A stretch of DNA of 64,000 nt, from the NCBI GenBank assembly GCA_043228905.1, contig JBHGNT010000004.1, forward strand, positions 16,864,001 to 16,928,000, written 5' to 3'. Below, piece by piece: positions 36,701-45,679 of the stretch. The DNA is from Azolla caroliniana (lineage: Eukaryota > Polypodiophyta). The translations under genes and the position numbers were made by a program. The stretch's first letter is position 1. Each line of letters opens with the position of its first letter. Under the pieces are notes generated by a model. It ran no database searches and was not told the DNA's origin. It saw nothing but the letters and a program-made list of their open reading frames with translations.

Positions 36701-38411
36701 CTTTTACTAGGTCTTTAGTATTATTTAGCTTTTTGAAACAATCAATTCTTCCTAATATATTTTGATAGTCTGAGAAAGTGGTTTTGGATTTTTATGGTTC
36801 AGAGAGGAGTGTCTATATTGTTTGCACATATTCAGCCTCTTGAAACCATCAATTCTTCCTAATATATTTTGATAGTCTGAGAAAGTGGTTTTAGATTTTT
36901 ATGTTTCAGAGAGGAGTGTCTATCTTGCTTGTTTGAGAATGGTTTTAGGGGCTGCAACTCCATGTTCATCCACAATTATCTGTATTTTCTTTAAAGCTCT
37001 ATCAAAACATTAAATTCCTAGTTAACCATGCAAAATGTCTAAGAATTGCCTACAGAAGTATTGAATTCTTCCTGTATATGTCTTTAATGATTACCACCAA
37101 TATCTATGACTCTATTCAAGTAAATACTTCCTACATCCTACAAGCTCAAAAATAAGAGATCTTATTAACTTGAATGTCACCTATTAACACTCTATGCCAT
37201 ATATACTTACAAAAGAATATATCCTTGTGTTTTCGGATCTTATAATGACAGAATATTCTTATATATGTTTGTATTAACCTTATATATTCTTAGGAATACA
37301 TAGGTATTTGTAAAAAAATTGTATTTTCTCAAGTTTTTGCAGCTTATAGAAATAGAATATAGTCACGAAGGTCTCAAAATTTGATGAAGATATATAAATT
37401 CATGCTCTCAGTATTTGACCATCTACATTTATATCTATCCCTGTGTGTTTGTGTGTTTGTGTGTATCATGTATGAATGAATGAATGTATGTATATGTATT
37501 TATGTTTGCATGTATTACTCATCAAACAATCATTATCCTCATTTGTTCCATCATACAATAACATAACAATTCAAAAACGGTTATCACAGAGCACTAACCG
37601 TGAAAGATACAGTTGCAGCTGCCATAGCTAGAAATCCAAACTTGGCCATACCTTCAGAAAATGAGACGAACAAGTTAGCAACCCCATACATGAGTTGCCA
37701 TAAGAGGAAACAAGACAAAACCCCCGCAGCTCCAACGAGAATCATCACATTCCTTTTCCAAAAAGCTTCTACCTGTAATCCAGCAACCTCTCTGTATCTT
37801 GAAGCACTTGTTTTCAATCCTTCTATTGGTTTCTTAACAACATCTGGTGATATCTTCATCTTTGACGCTATAGAATCCATTGAAATTCCTCTAGATAGCA
37901 ACTTGGTAACCCAAATTTTGTTCATATGTGCATGATTCACAGGAGAAAATATGACCTTGTTTGTGTCGTGATTGCAAAATGTTCTTCTTATTGAGGTCTT
38001 GAACGGGGATAAAACAATAGAACATGCATTCATTTCAGATCGTGTATTTGAAAAAACAGTCTTCCAACAAGAAGGCCATTCTTGTGATAAGGAGGTGGTC
38101 CTTGTCAAAGTAACATATGCGTTCTTTTCTCCTTGAAGAAACATTGAATTATTTACAGAACTGGCATTTTTATATCTAGAGCTCACCTCCATGCTTGTCC
38201 TACTAATGTGCATTTCCACCCGTGAAACCGCATTTTTTGAGTCGGAACCTAGATTCCACTTCAATTCTGAGACGATTTCACCACATTGTGTGAAGCTTAT
38301 CCTAGGTTTCCATGGCTGAGAATGTTCAGGTATTACCTGATAAGAAGAAGACTGGCCCAGTCTATAGAGATTCTTTCGAGCTTTATTGCGTACCAGAGAC
38401 GAGAAGGCCAT
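33702..38411 (-). CDS. Predicted mitochondrial membrane protein with COA1/TIM21-like domain, three exons, 455 aa
   Basis: Exons on the minus strand: 38411-37599 (donor GTTAGT), 34720-34448 (donor GTAATT) and 33983-33702; all junctions are phase 0. The start at 38411 (MAFSSLVRNKARKNLYRLGQ) is the first ATG and gives a basic, Ser-rich, acid-free presequence; the frame is open further upstream but has no ATG. A poorly conserved region of about 200 residues is followed by two hydrophobic segments (around NVMILVGAAGVLSCFLLWQL and the exon 1/2 junction). Then comes a soluble domain with RYTINPDKVYRIVMRTLN, LGPPLTG, YVMSGGGLKLKNFKP, RRCFLLFPIHG and LVSVEVKKKKGKYDFKLLAI. This order (GxPL, basic strand, FPxxG, final strand pair) resembles COA1-type cytochrome oxidase assembly and TIM21-like domains, so inner-membrane assembly work is inferred. 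An acidic coiled tail ends it. It appears intact. Confidence 0.8.
35435..35845 (+). other. Unexplained 136-codon open frame in intron 1 of the COA1-like gene
   Basis: An open frame antisense to the COA1-like gene, with Lys/Asn-rich text (KQNNGSEKNKENELN) followed by a Leu-rich hydrophobic stretch (LLVGLCFLGLMLCLLKP). I recognise no family, it has no obvious promoter, and base composition matches its surroundings. Probably chance, recorded because it is the longest such frame in this intron. Confidence 0.2.
36727..36933. repeat. 107-bp tandem duplication in intron 1 of the COA1-like gene
   Basis: Bases 36727-36833 are repeated from 36834 to about 36933. They share the block CCTAATATATTTTGATAGTC and the following GTGGTTTTRGATTTTTATG part, with a few substitutions. 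Intronic and non-coding. Confidence 0.88.
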
Positions 38412-38964
38412 TTGGATCTTGTTTGCTGAGATGGGTTTTAATTGATTGAAGCTTCCATGGCTTTCTTCGCGAGAATTTCTCTTTTTTTCTTTCTGGGTGA
38501 GTCGGGATGCTCTCTTCAAAAGGGAAGAAGGAGATTAGTTCAAAAGTGAAATAGGGTAAATCTATAAATAATGGGAATTTACATAGTAAAAGCACATACA
38601 TCCATAATGGATTGTTCTAACACACCCAAAGGTTCATATCATATATAATTAGGGAGGTCTTTCAAATTTTCCTTTACACCACCACCAATCTTGGTCTAGG
38701 TTTAGCGTAATGAAACCCTTCTTCCGAGATGTTGATGCAATCGAAATTGGCACTTTCCGAAGATATAGCTTTGCCTATGTGCTTTGTACTTCTAACCTTT
38801 CGTTGTTTCTCAAAAGTTGTCAACAATTAAAATCAACTAAGATTAGTGATTAGGAACTTTAAACTATCGTAGATGCCTTGAACTTGTCATGTGCTTTGAG
38901 AGCGTATAGATTGTGTCTTGGGTTGCATAATCTATTTTGAGTTGATTACCACAAGAGCTCTAGA

Positions 38965-39112
38965 CAGGGGATCTACTACATTGAGGGAACCTTTCCCTAG
39001 TATGAGAGGACCAAGAAGGAAGCATCTTTGGTGTACCAGTTATAGTGCCCACGATACACACTAAGTAGCAAGGTGCGGTGTGGATAATTGTTGAAAGAAT
39101 TTAAATAAGAAG
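38965..39112 (+). pseudogene. Degraded plastid-type 23S rRNA 3' fragment (nuclear organelle DNA)
   Basis: About 150 bp follow the late domain VI order of plastid or bacterial 23S rRNA, including the sarcin-ricin loop neighbourhood. Recognisable words are ATTGAGGGAACCTTTCCCTA, TAGTATGAGAGGACCAAGAA, GGTGTACCAGTTATAGTGCC and GGTGCGGTGTGGATAATTGT. Relative to the plastid sequence as I remember it, most changes are C to T and G to A, the signature of methylation decay after transfer to the nucleus. A mitochondrial origin is possible but fits less well. Too short and damaged to be functional. Confidence 0.75.
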
Positions 39113-39324
39113 TGTTATAGGCATAACCTTAGGGATAAATTCTAAAGCTAATTTTAATGGTTTTAAGGGTTACAATGTAAGTGGGAAACCAGTTATCCAA
39201 GGACTTGGACAAACCTATAAGGACCTAGGGCACACAAAAACACGTGGTGGTTTGGGTGCCGAAGGAGTTGGGTTGTATAAATGGACAATAAAGAATCAGA
39301 CGTGATTTTGTGCAGTGGAAGAGA

Positions 39325-39371
<47 letters not shown>
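39325..39371. repeat. (GT)n(GA)n compound microsatellite
   Basis: About ten GT units followed directly by about twelve GA units. No function inferred. Confidence 0.9.
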
Positions 39372-39378
<7 letters not shown>

Positions 39379-39469
39379 TCATAGTAGACACACTAGTGGT
39401 CGTAAGATGTGTTCACACCATAGGGAAGTTTAGTGTGACTCTCAACACGCCCCTTCAAACAGAACTAAT

Positions 39470-40655
39470 CATTGGATAGTCGGCTTAGGTCTTTGGGTCA
39501 GCTTTGGTTGTCGGCTCCGACTCATTCGATTGGCAACTCCCTCAAGCTTGGTTGGTCAACGGTCGAGAGTCCTAGGTTTGTCATGAACTATTGTAGCTTG
39601 TTAGGTCCTAGGGCCTTTGTGAAGATATCAACCGCTTATAGGTTGGTATTGATGTGTTGTAGGTCGACATCTCCAGGCATGACATGTTCTCAGATGAAGT
39701 GATAATGCAAATCAATGTGCTTAGTTAGATGTGGAAGACTAGGTTCCAAGATAAGTGGATGTTGCTCATATTCTCTCAATAAAGGAGAATAGGATCCTTG
39801 ATAGGAACACCCATATCCTTCAGTATTCTTTTCAACCAAACAACTTTGCATGTTGCCACAGCTGCGCCCCTGTATTCGGCTTCTGTGCTTGACAATGCTA
39901 CTATTGGTTGCTTTTTGTTGCTCCATGATATGGCTCTGCTCCTGAGGGAGAAGACAAAACCAGAGGTCGATCTGTTGTCAGTCTTGTAGCCGACCCAATT
40001 GGCATCGGTGTATCCTTCAAGTCGAATTGGTGTGGCCAAATTGTAGAGGATGTCGTAATCCATTGTCCCACTTACATACCTTAGTACTAGTTTTAGCGCA
40101 GTCCAAATGAATGTCATGAGGTGTCTACATAAACTGGCTAAGGAGGCCGACCAGGTAGTTGAGGTCGGGCCGAGTGATGGTGAAATAGATCAGCCTTCCA
40201 ACTAGTTGTCAATAGTGAGGCGTCTCACACTCTTCTGTGCCGGAGTCAACATCTAGGTTTAGGTTTCAATCGAGAGGGGTAGCGACGGGCTTACACTCTG
40301 TCATCCCAAACTTGAAGAGTAGATTGAGAATATAGTGTCGTTGGGAGAGCATGATGCCGTTAGGAGTTCGAATTACATCTATACCTAGAAAGTAATGGAG
40401 CTCCTTCATGTCCTTCATTTCGAATCGACCTATATCTACAATGTGTTCTCCTCCAATGACCAACTCAGCCACATATATTATGATAAATAAATGTCCTTTG
40501 GAGTCGCTCTGGATGAACACATAATTGTTGGACTTGGACATTTTGAAGCAGATTTGGTGAAGATATTGGGTTATCTTCGAATGTCATGCTCTCAGTGCCT
40601 ACTTGAGGCTATAGATAGGCTTTTTGAGTTGGCAGATCGCTTGCGGGTGTGTTCT
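39470..40655 (-). mobile_element. Copia pol fragment, antisense (reverse transcriptase C-terminus and RNase H)
   Basis: Minus strand from 40655. A reverse transcriptase piece ending QLKKPIYSLK runs to a stop, then frame 40541-40266 has IIYVAELVIGG, where family members have YVDDL, and MKELHYFLGIDVIR. Frame 40117-39776 has RYVSGT, EGYTDANWVGYKTDNRSTSG and ALSSTEAEYRGAA, the Copia RNase H signatures, and the C-terminal HIDLHYHFI follows near 39700. Stops separate the pieces. It is broken at its 5' side by the plus-strand Copia starting at about 40656. Confidence 0.85.
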
Positions 40656-41126
40656 TGTTGAGCGGGCAAGCTCAACCAAATCTGGATCGATTGAGTAAGC
40701 CATAGCCGGATCGATATCCATATAGGTACGCGGATCGGTGTCCAGATATATCGGTATCCGAAACCTAGAGCCGACTAGAAAACCGGATCGTACTCCAGAA
40801 TAGTGAGAACCTGTAGGCCGTTGGAGCCTATGGTCCGAGCCTAGTACGTAGGCATATTTCTTGGAGTTAGTGTCAATCGCTCGTATGAGCATTGAAGTAC
40901 ATGTCAGTACTTCTATCAGTCCTTTTAAGGGCTTGTATAAAAAATGTTCTGTAGGACATTTGTATGTACAGAGTGTTATTATTTTGAATTTAGTTTATGC
41001 TATTCTGCTCTCTCTGTCTCTCCCACTCCCTGTCTGTGTTTTGTGAAGCTTCCATTAAACCTGTACTCTTTCTATTGCTATCCGAGTGAATCGGTTTGTC
41101 AAAGCTTCCGCATATTAACTTTGACA
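40656..41126 (+). repeat. Probable 5' LTR of Copia element 1
   Basis: The right end ...TTTGACA is fixed by the primer-binding site that follows. The left end (TGTTGAGC at 40656) is inferred from where the antisense Copia homology stops. A TATA-like GCTTGTATAAAAAATG lies near 40933 and shares context with the LTR at 50208-50597 (GGAGTTAGTGT, TGTACAGAGTGT). No matching 3' LTR is seen. Confidence 0.6.
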
Positions 41127-41138
41127 TGGTATCAGAGC
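41127..41138 (+). promoter_or_regulatory. Copia primer-binding site (initiator Met tRNA)
   Basis: TGGTATCAGAGC directly follows the LTR. It is the classic complement to the 3' end of plant initiator methionine tRNA used for Copia minus-strand priming. Confidence 0.9.
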
Positions 41139-41215
41139 ACGAGGGTTGAGAATCTCTACTGCCGACAATTTCTCGAACCTAATCACTGGTAAAGAACAGA
41201 CCGAAAAGAAAAGAA

Positions 41216-43395
41216 ATGGACCGAGGGATGGCAAGCTTGCTTCCGACAGAGAAAATCCACTGAAACAACTATGCATCGTGGTCTTATAAGATGCACCAGT
41301 ATCTACTTGGACACAAATATTAGAGCTATGTCGAGGGAGAGAATGAAGTAGCGCTGAAGCCGGCACACAAGGACTTCCCGGCATAGGAATAAGGAGCAAG
41401 CAGAGTGGTGTACTGTCTCGCGTCTTGTGTGCACAACCAGATGCTTGGCTACATCAAGGATGCAAAAACGCCAAAAGAAGCTTGGGAGAATTTGAAGAAG
41501 ATTTTTGCTGCAAGCACAACGGCCCAGAAGTTGCAACTTCGACAAGAGCTCAACAATATCTAACAGAGGGAAATGTCGGTCACCGACTACACCACCAAGA
41601 TAAAGGAGATCTGCGACGCGCTCGATTCTATCAACGTGATACTAGACGAAGATGAGATGGTCCAGAATTGCCTCAGTGGTTTAGCACAATGGTACGGGCC
41701 AATCCGGACGGCGATTTGCACCCGAGAGAAACCATCATTCTTCTTTGACCTGCAATCGATGTTGTTGGTCGAAGAAAATCACGCGAGTGGGTCGAGGACC
41801 ACTCAATCGGACAACCGGATGTTGTACACCGAGGCAGATCGGCCCTGTGGGCGTGGAGGACTAGGTGGGTCGGCACGTAATAGCGGCAGCCAACAAGAGC
41901 AAAACTGGAGGCACAGAGATAGTGCCGACAACAGTTCCGGACGCTCCACTAGCAGGGGGAGTCAAATTGGCACCAGAAATCTGTAAGCAAAGACCGACAC
42001 GAAATGCTTGTATTTTGGCAAGAAGGGCCATCGGGAAAGCGAGTGCTGGAAGAAGCGTGCCGATTCGGATAAATCCAAATTCGGCAAAGCTCGCACTACA
42101 CAGAAGGATTAGAAGGATCAGGAACCGGAAAGACTGGAAAAGGGCCAACCTTCATGATGAAGCACAAAGCGAACTCAATGTAGAAGACCACTTCCGAATT
42201 GGAGGAAGTGTGGTACGTTGACTCCGGGGCTTCTAACCACATGACAAGCCACGAAGAGTGGTTCTCATATCTGGAAAAACTGGAGCAACCGGGAGTTGTC
42301 GAAAATGGAGACGACACTCTTCACCCGATTGTGCATATCGAAGAAGTTCCCTTGAGTCATGTCAGACAAACAGGGAACCTTATGAACGTGCTTCACGTCC
42401 CGACAATCACAAAGAACCTGGTATTGGTCGCGCATATCGTCGACCAAGGGATGCATGTGTGGTTTATGCACCTGGGGTGTTTCATCGAGGAAGAGGGTCA
42501 GATCATCGCGCAAGGGCGCAAGGACGGGAAGATGTTTATCCTCGACACCAACGACGTCGGCATCACTTTGTTCGCAAAAGGACAGAAGGTCGAATCGGAT
42601 ATCAACCTGTGACACAAGTGGATTGACCACGTCAACTATCAAAGGTTTCAAGACTTGCAATCGAAATAGGTTGTTTTCGGATTGCCAAAATTCAATGGCC
42701 GGAAGGCCCAAAATTTTGAAGCCTGCTAGCTCGGGAAGTAACACCGGCTTCTGTTCCCCACCGAAAGAAATCAGAGCCGTAACAAGCTTTACTTGATACA
42801 TTCAGATGTATGGGGACCGACACACCACGTTAGTCTTGGCGGGAGCCAATATTTCGTCTCTGTCATCGACGACTACAACCCACACACACGGATCTATCTC
42901 ATCGAGAAGAAAAGTGAAGTCTTCGACAGTTTTCGGAACCTACAAAATCTTGTCGAACAAGAAACAGAGAGAAAGATCAAGTGCTTGCGTTCGGATGGCA
43001 GAAAAGAATACTTTTCTAGCCAATTCAACAGTTATCTGCAGCAGAAAGGAATTTGGAGGGAATTCAGGTGTAGATACACACCGGAACAAAACAATGTGGC
43101 CGAAAGAAAGAATTGGTCAATCGTTGAGGCGGCACAGGCAATGCTGGAAGAGAAGAGCATGCCCAAGTTCTACTGGGCTGAAGCTGTCCGGATGGCTGTC
43201 TACATTCAAAACTGGACCGGGGAGAAGGTGTAAGCACATGAACTATATTTCGCGCGAACGCCAAACTTAAGACATCTCAGAGTATCCGGTAGAATTGCAT
43301 ATGTGCATGTGCAGGATGAGAAGTAGAGAAAGTTGGACCTAAAGTCGGAGAAGTGTATCCTTGTCGGCTACTCACATGAGCAAAAGGGTTATAAG
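41216..43395 (+). pseudogene. Copia element 1 gag-protease-integrase remnants
   Basis: Gag starts at ATG 41216 (MDRGMASLLPTEK) and has KDAKTPKEAWENLKKIF and DYTTKIKEICDAL, broken by several stops. A CCHC knuckle near 41990-42040 reads CLYFGKKGHRESEC, where the second Cys has become Phe. The aspartic protease is at about 42205 (YVDSGASNHMTSHEEW). The integrase core runs from about 42793 (IHSDVWGP, FVSVIDDY, LRSDGRKEYF and YTPEQNNVAERKN, equivalent to the DDE positions). It then continues to KCILVGYSHEQKGYKC at 43395, where homology switches to Gypsy. The same family as Copia element 2 at 50-64 kb. Inactive. Confidence 0.85.
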
Positions 43396-44320
43396 TGCTG
43401 CTTTGGCAAAGTGGATTGTGGTGGCCTACAACAAAGAAGGATGCTCACGAATTCTGCAAACAATGCAACTTATGTCAGCGAATGGGCCAACCCACTGAAC
43501 AAGCCAGTATGCCTCACCAACCGGTCCTTCCATTAGAACCTTTCCAAAACTGGGGATTGGATTTCGTTGGTCCATTTAAACCAGCAACAGCCCGAACTGG
43601 CAATAAGTAGGTAATCATGGATCCGAAAAAACATTTGAAATTGGAAAACCGGTCCTCGTGTTTCAAACTCTGCTCGGTTGGATGCCGGGGAAACTTCGTT
43701 TTGGGTGGACCAGAACCTTCTGGATTATCAATGAATTCAATAGAACATTTCTGCTCGGCACTTTAGCAGGGGAAGTCGTACAAGCATGGGTTAATGGATT
43801 TCGATTAAAGCCATATCTCGGCCCGACGCCTCCCAATCCCTTCGCCAATCACCAACACGGTGGGAACCATCCTGTGGTAATTAGAACAGAAGATTTCGGG
43901 GCTGCCTCGCCCCAATCACGGTAATTACCATACCTACTACCCTGGATTGTATACTATCATTATGAAAAAAAAAGACCCACTCACTATTTAAAGAACATGC
44001 ATGCCACACGAGAAAAGAGAAAGTACAAACGGTTCCTAGGACGCGTGGTCCTTAAACTCCCAGTATGGCAGGGAAGATTCTGAATCTAGGGCACAAGGCC
44101 ACGTCTCAAGAACCAAGGCACATACAGAAAGGGAGCACCACAGGCGAAGCCCTCACTCTTGTAGAAATGCTCAAAGTATTCAAGCGTTCTCACCTTCTGC
44201 TCAGACACCCTCTCGCTCCCAAATCCCCTGCACAAAAGCTCGCTCTAGCTCTCCTTCTCCTTACTTCCATCACAACTCTTCCGCTCTCCTTCCCAGAACA
44301 ATGATTAGGAAGAATCGAGA
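43396..44320 (+). mobile_element. Gypsy 3' fragment fused to Copia element 1
   Basis: From about 43396 the DNA matches the Gypsy element at 56,030 onward: QSGLWWPTTKKDAHEF, QCNLCQRMGQPTEQASMPHQ and WGLDFVGPFKPATARTGN. At about 43610 it skips most of the integrase core and resumes at the C-terminus (GWMPGKLRFGWTRTFWIINE to GFRLKPYLGPTPPNPF). It then runs into the 3' untranslated region to about 44320. Its text at 44036-44055 (CCTAGGACGCGTGGTCCTT) corresponds to the site that in the Gypsy at 53-62 kb is occupied by the 626-bp insertion. No LTR follows. Confidence 0.8.
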
Positions 44321-44777
44321 CACCATGAAGAAGATAACTCGTTGTCATTGATGATCAAGAATAATAAGGAGATGTGTTGTAGAAGAAGTGACCCTTGAGA
44401 CCAAGAGAAGAGCCAAAACCTCCCAATCTACCAAAAACTTCTACCTGAACCAGAAAAAAAATATGGTGGAAGGGAGGGAGGAAAACGAAAGAACAGAGAA
44501 ATGAAATACCTGACTCAGAGAAGCATTAGCAACAACCCAAACCCTAAAACCCTAAACCGACTGTTAGGGTTTCAATTTGCACAGTCGTGTTCTCTGTTTC
44601 CCCGCCCTTGCTCACCACAGAAATAAAATTTCAAAATTCTCTTCCCACACCACATAGTATATATATATAGGTTAGAGTCGGGCTCTTGCCTCCGGCTCCT
44701 CAGGCTCCTCGGGCTCCTGCTTTAGTTGAGTCAGGCTCCTGCCTTCAGTTGAGTCAGGCTCCAATAAAGTGAAATTT
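44321..44777. other. Non-coding region with GGCTCC-rich imperfect repeats
   Basis: No gene is seen. Short telomere-like words occur near 44539-44575. Between about 44680 and 44762 the phrase AGTTGAGTCAGGCTCC is repeated with partial GGCTCCT units. It separates the Gypsy fragment from the inverted-repeat element. Confidence 0.5.
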
Positions 44778-45059
44778 TGAGCGCGCTCTTTTTTTATCCA
44801 CATTGAATGGTGTAGATCGCACACACCCTCATTTGGGCGACCTGCACCATCCATGCCCGCAATTCCCTCACTTGTCCTCATTAATATTTGGTAGTAGTTA
44901 GACACATCGCATACATACCGACGTGTCTATTATGACACAAATCATATAAAGAGGGTTGGTGAGGGAATCGCAGCCACAGACGGTGTAGGTCGCTCAGAGG
45001 AAGGCGTGTGCGATCTGCACTATCAGATTTCGATAAGAAAGAAGGCGCGAAAAAAAAAG
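44778..45059. mobile_element. Long inverted-repeat (MITE or foldback) element
   Basis: Two arms of roughly 100-115 bp are imperfect inverted copies. The left arm includes AGATCGCACACACCCTC, GCGACCTGCACC and AATTCCCTCAC (about 44812-44870). The right arm carries their complements GTGAGGGAATCGC, GGTGTAGGTCGC and GGCGTGTGCGATCT (about 44962-45020). Both extend outward into A/T-rich plus GCGC words. The loop has a small palindrome AGACAC...GTGTCT. No target duplication could be fixed. Confidence 0.65.
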
Positions 45060-45065
45060 TTGTGC

Positions 45066-45310
45066 AAAGGTCACCCAATTGAGTTATATTTTTAAAACGG
45101 TTGGGTGACCGGTTTAAGTAGGTCACCCAACTGCAGGTAAATTTATATTAAGTTGGTCGCCCAACCAACTTAATCATCGACGCATGTCACCCAACTGTAT
45201 ATTTTTAAAACGGTTGGGTGACCGGTTTAAGCAGGTCGCCCAACCGCATGTAAGTTTATATTGAGTTGGTCACCCAACCAACTCAATATAAGATGCAGGT
45301 CTCCCAACCG
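45066..45310. repeat. Array of GGTTGGGTGACC-type motifs in two 117-bp tandem units
   Basis: Nine variants of GGTYNCCCAAC or its complement occur, near 45069, 45099, 45120, 45155, 45187, 45211, 45234, 45266 and 45297, in both orientations. They sit in two tandem units of 117 bp starting at about 45070 and 45187, each containing TTTTTAAAACGGTTGGGTGA. The array stops just before a TATA box. Such dense two-way motifs are typical of transposase-binding subterminal regions or of a promoter with a palindromic activator site. Confidence 0.8.
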
Positions 45311-45315
45311 ACAAC

Positions 45316-45322
45316 TATAAAA
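45316..45322 (+). promoter_or_regulatory. TATA box
   Basis: TATAAAA, within AACTATAAAAGCC, lies directly after the motif array and 52 bp before an ATG (45368) whose frame runs to a splice-like donor. Spacing fits a pol II core promoter. Confidence 0.55.
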
Positions 45323-45650
45323 GCCTGAAACCTATCATTATCTCTCATTTTTTCAAACGAGATTGACATGTTTTTTTTGCCGGGAAAGAAAACTATCGTC
45401 AGGCGGCTTGCAATTGACATACGCGGCAATCAATCTCCTCCATCACTATTCCCAGGTATGTACTAAACCCTATTACATCACTTTTTCTGATTTTTTTTAC
45501 CTGTGGTAGGAATAGTTGAGGGATTTTTTTTCTTGTTGAGGGATTAGGGTTTTACTACATAAAAGGAAGGAATAGACTATATAAAGGGCATCTAATTATT
45601 GCAACATGATAAGTTGGATATAACATATGGGGAGATTTGGAAGTGAGGGA

Positions 45651-45679
45651 TTAGGGTTTAGGGTTTAGGGTTTAGGGTC
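45651..45679. repeat. Interstitial telomere-type repeat
   Basis: About four TTTAGGG units, first unit truncated, within an intron of the Ulp1-type gene. Short, hence not a chromosome end. Confidence 0.9.
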
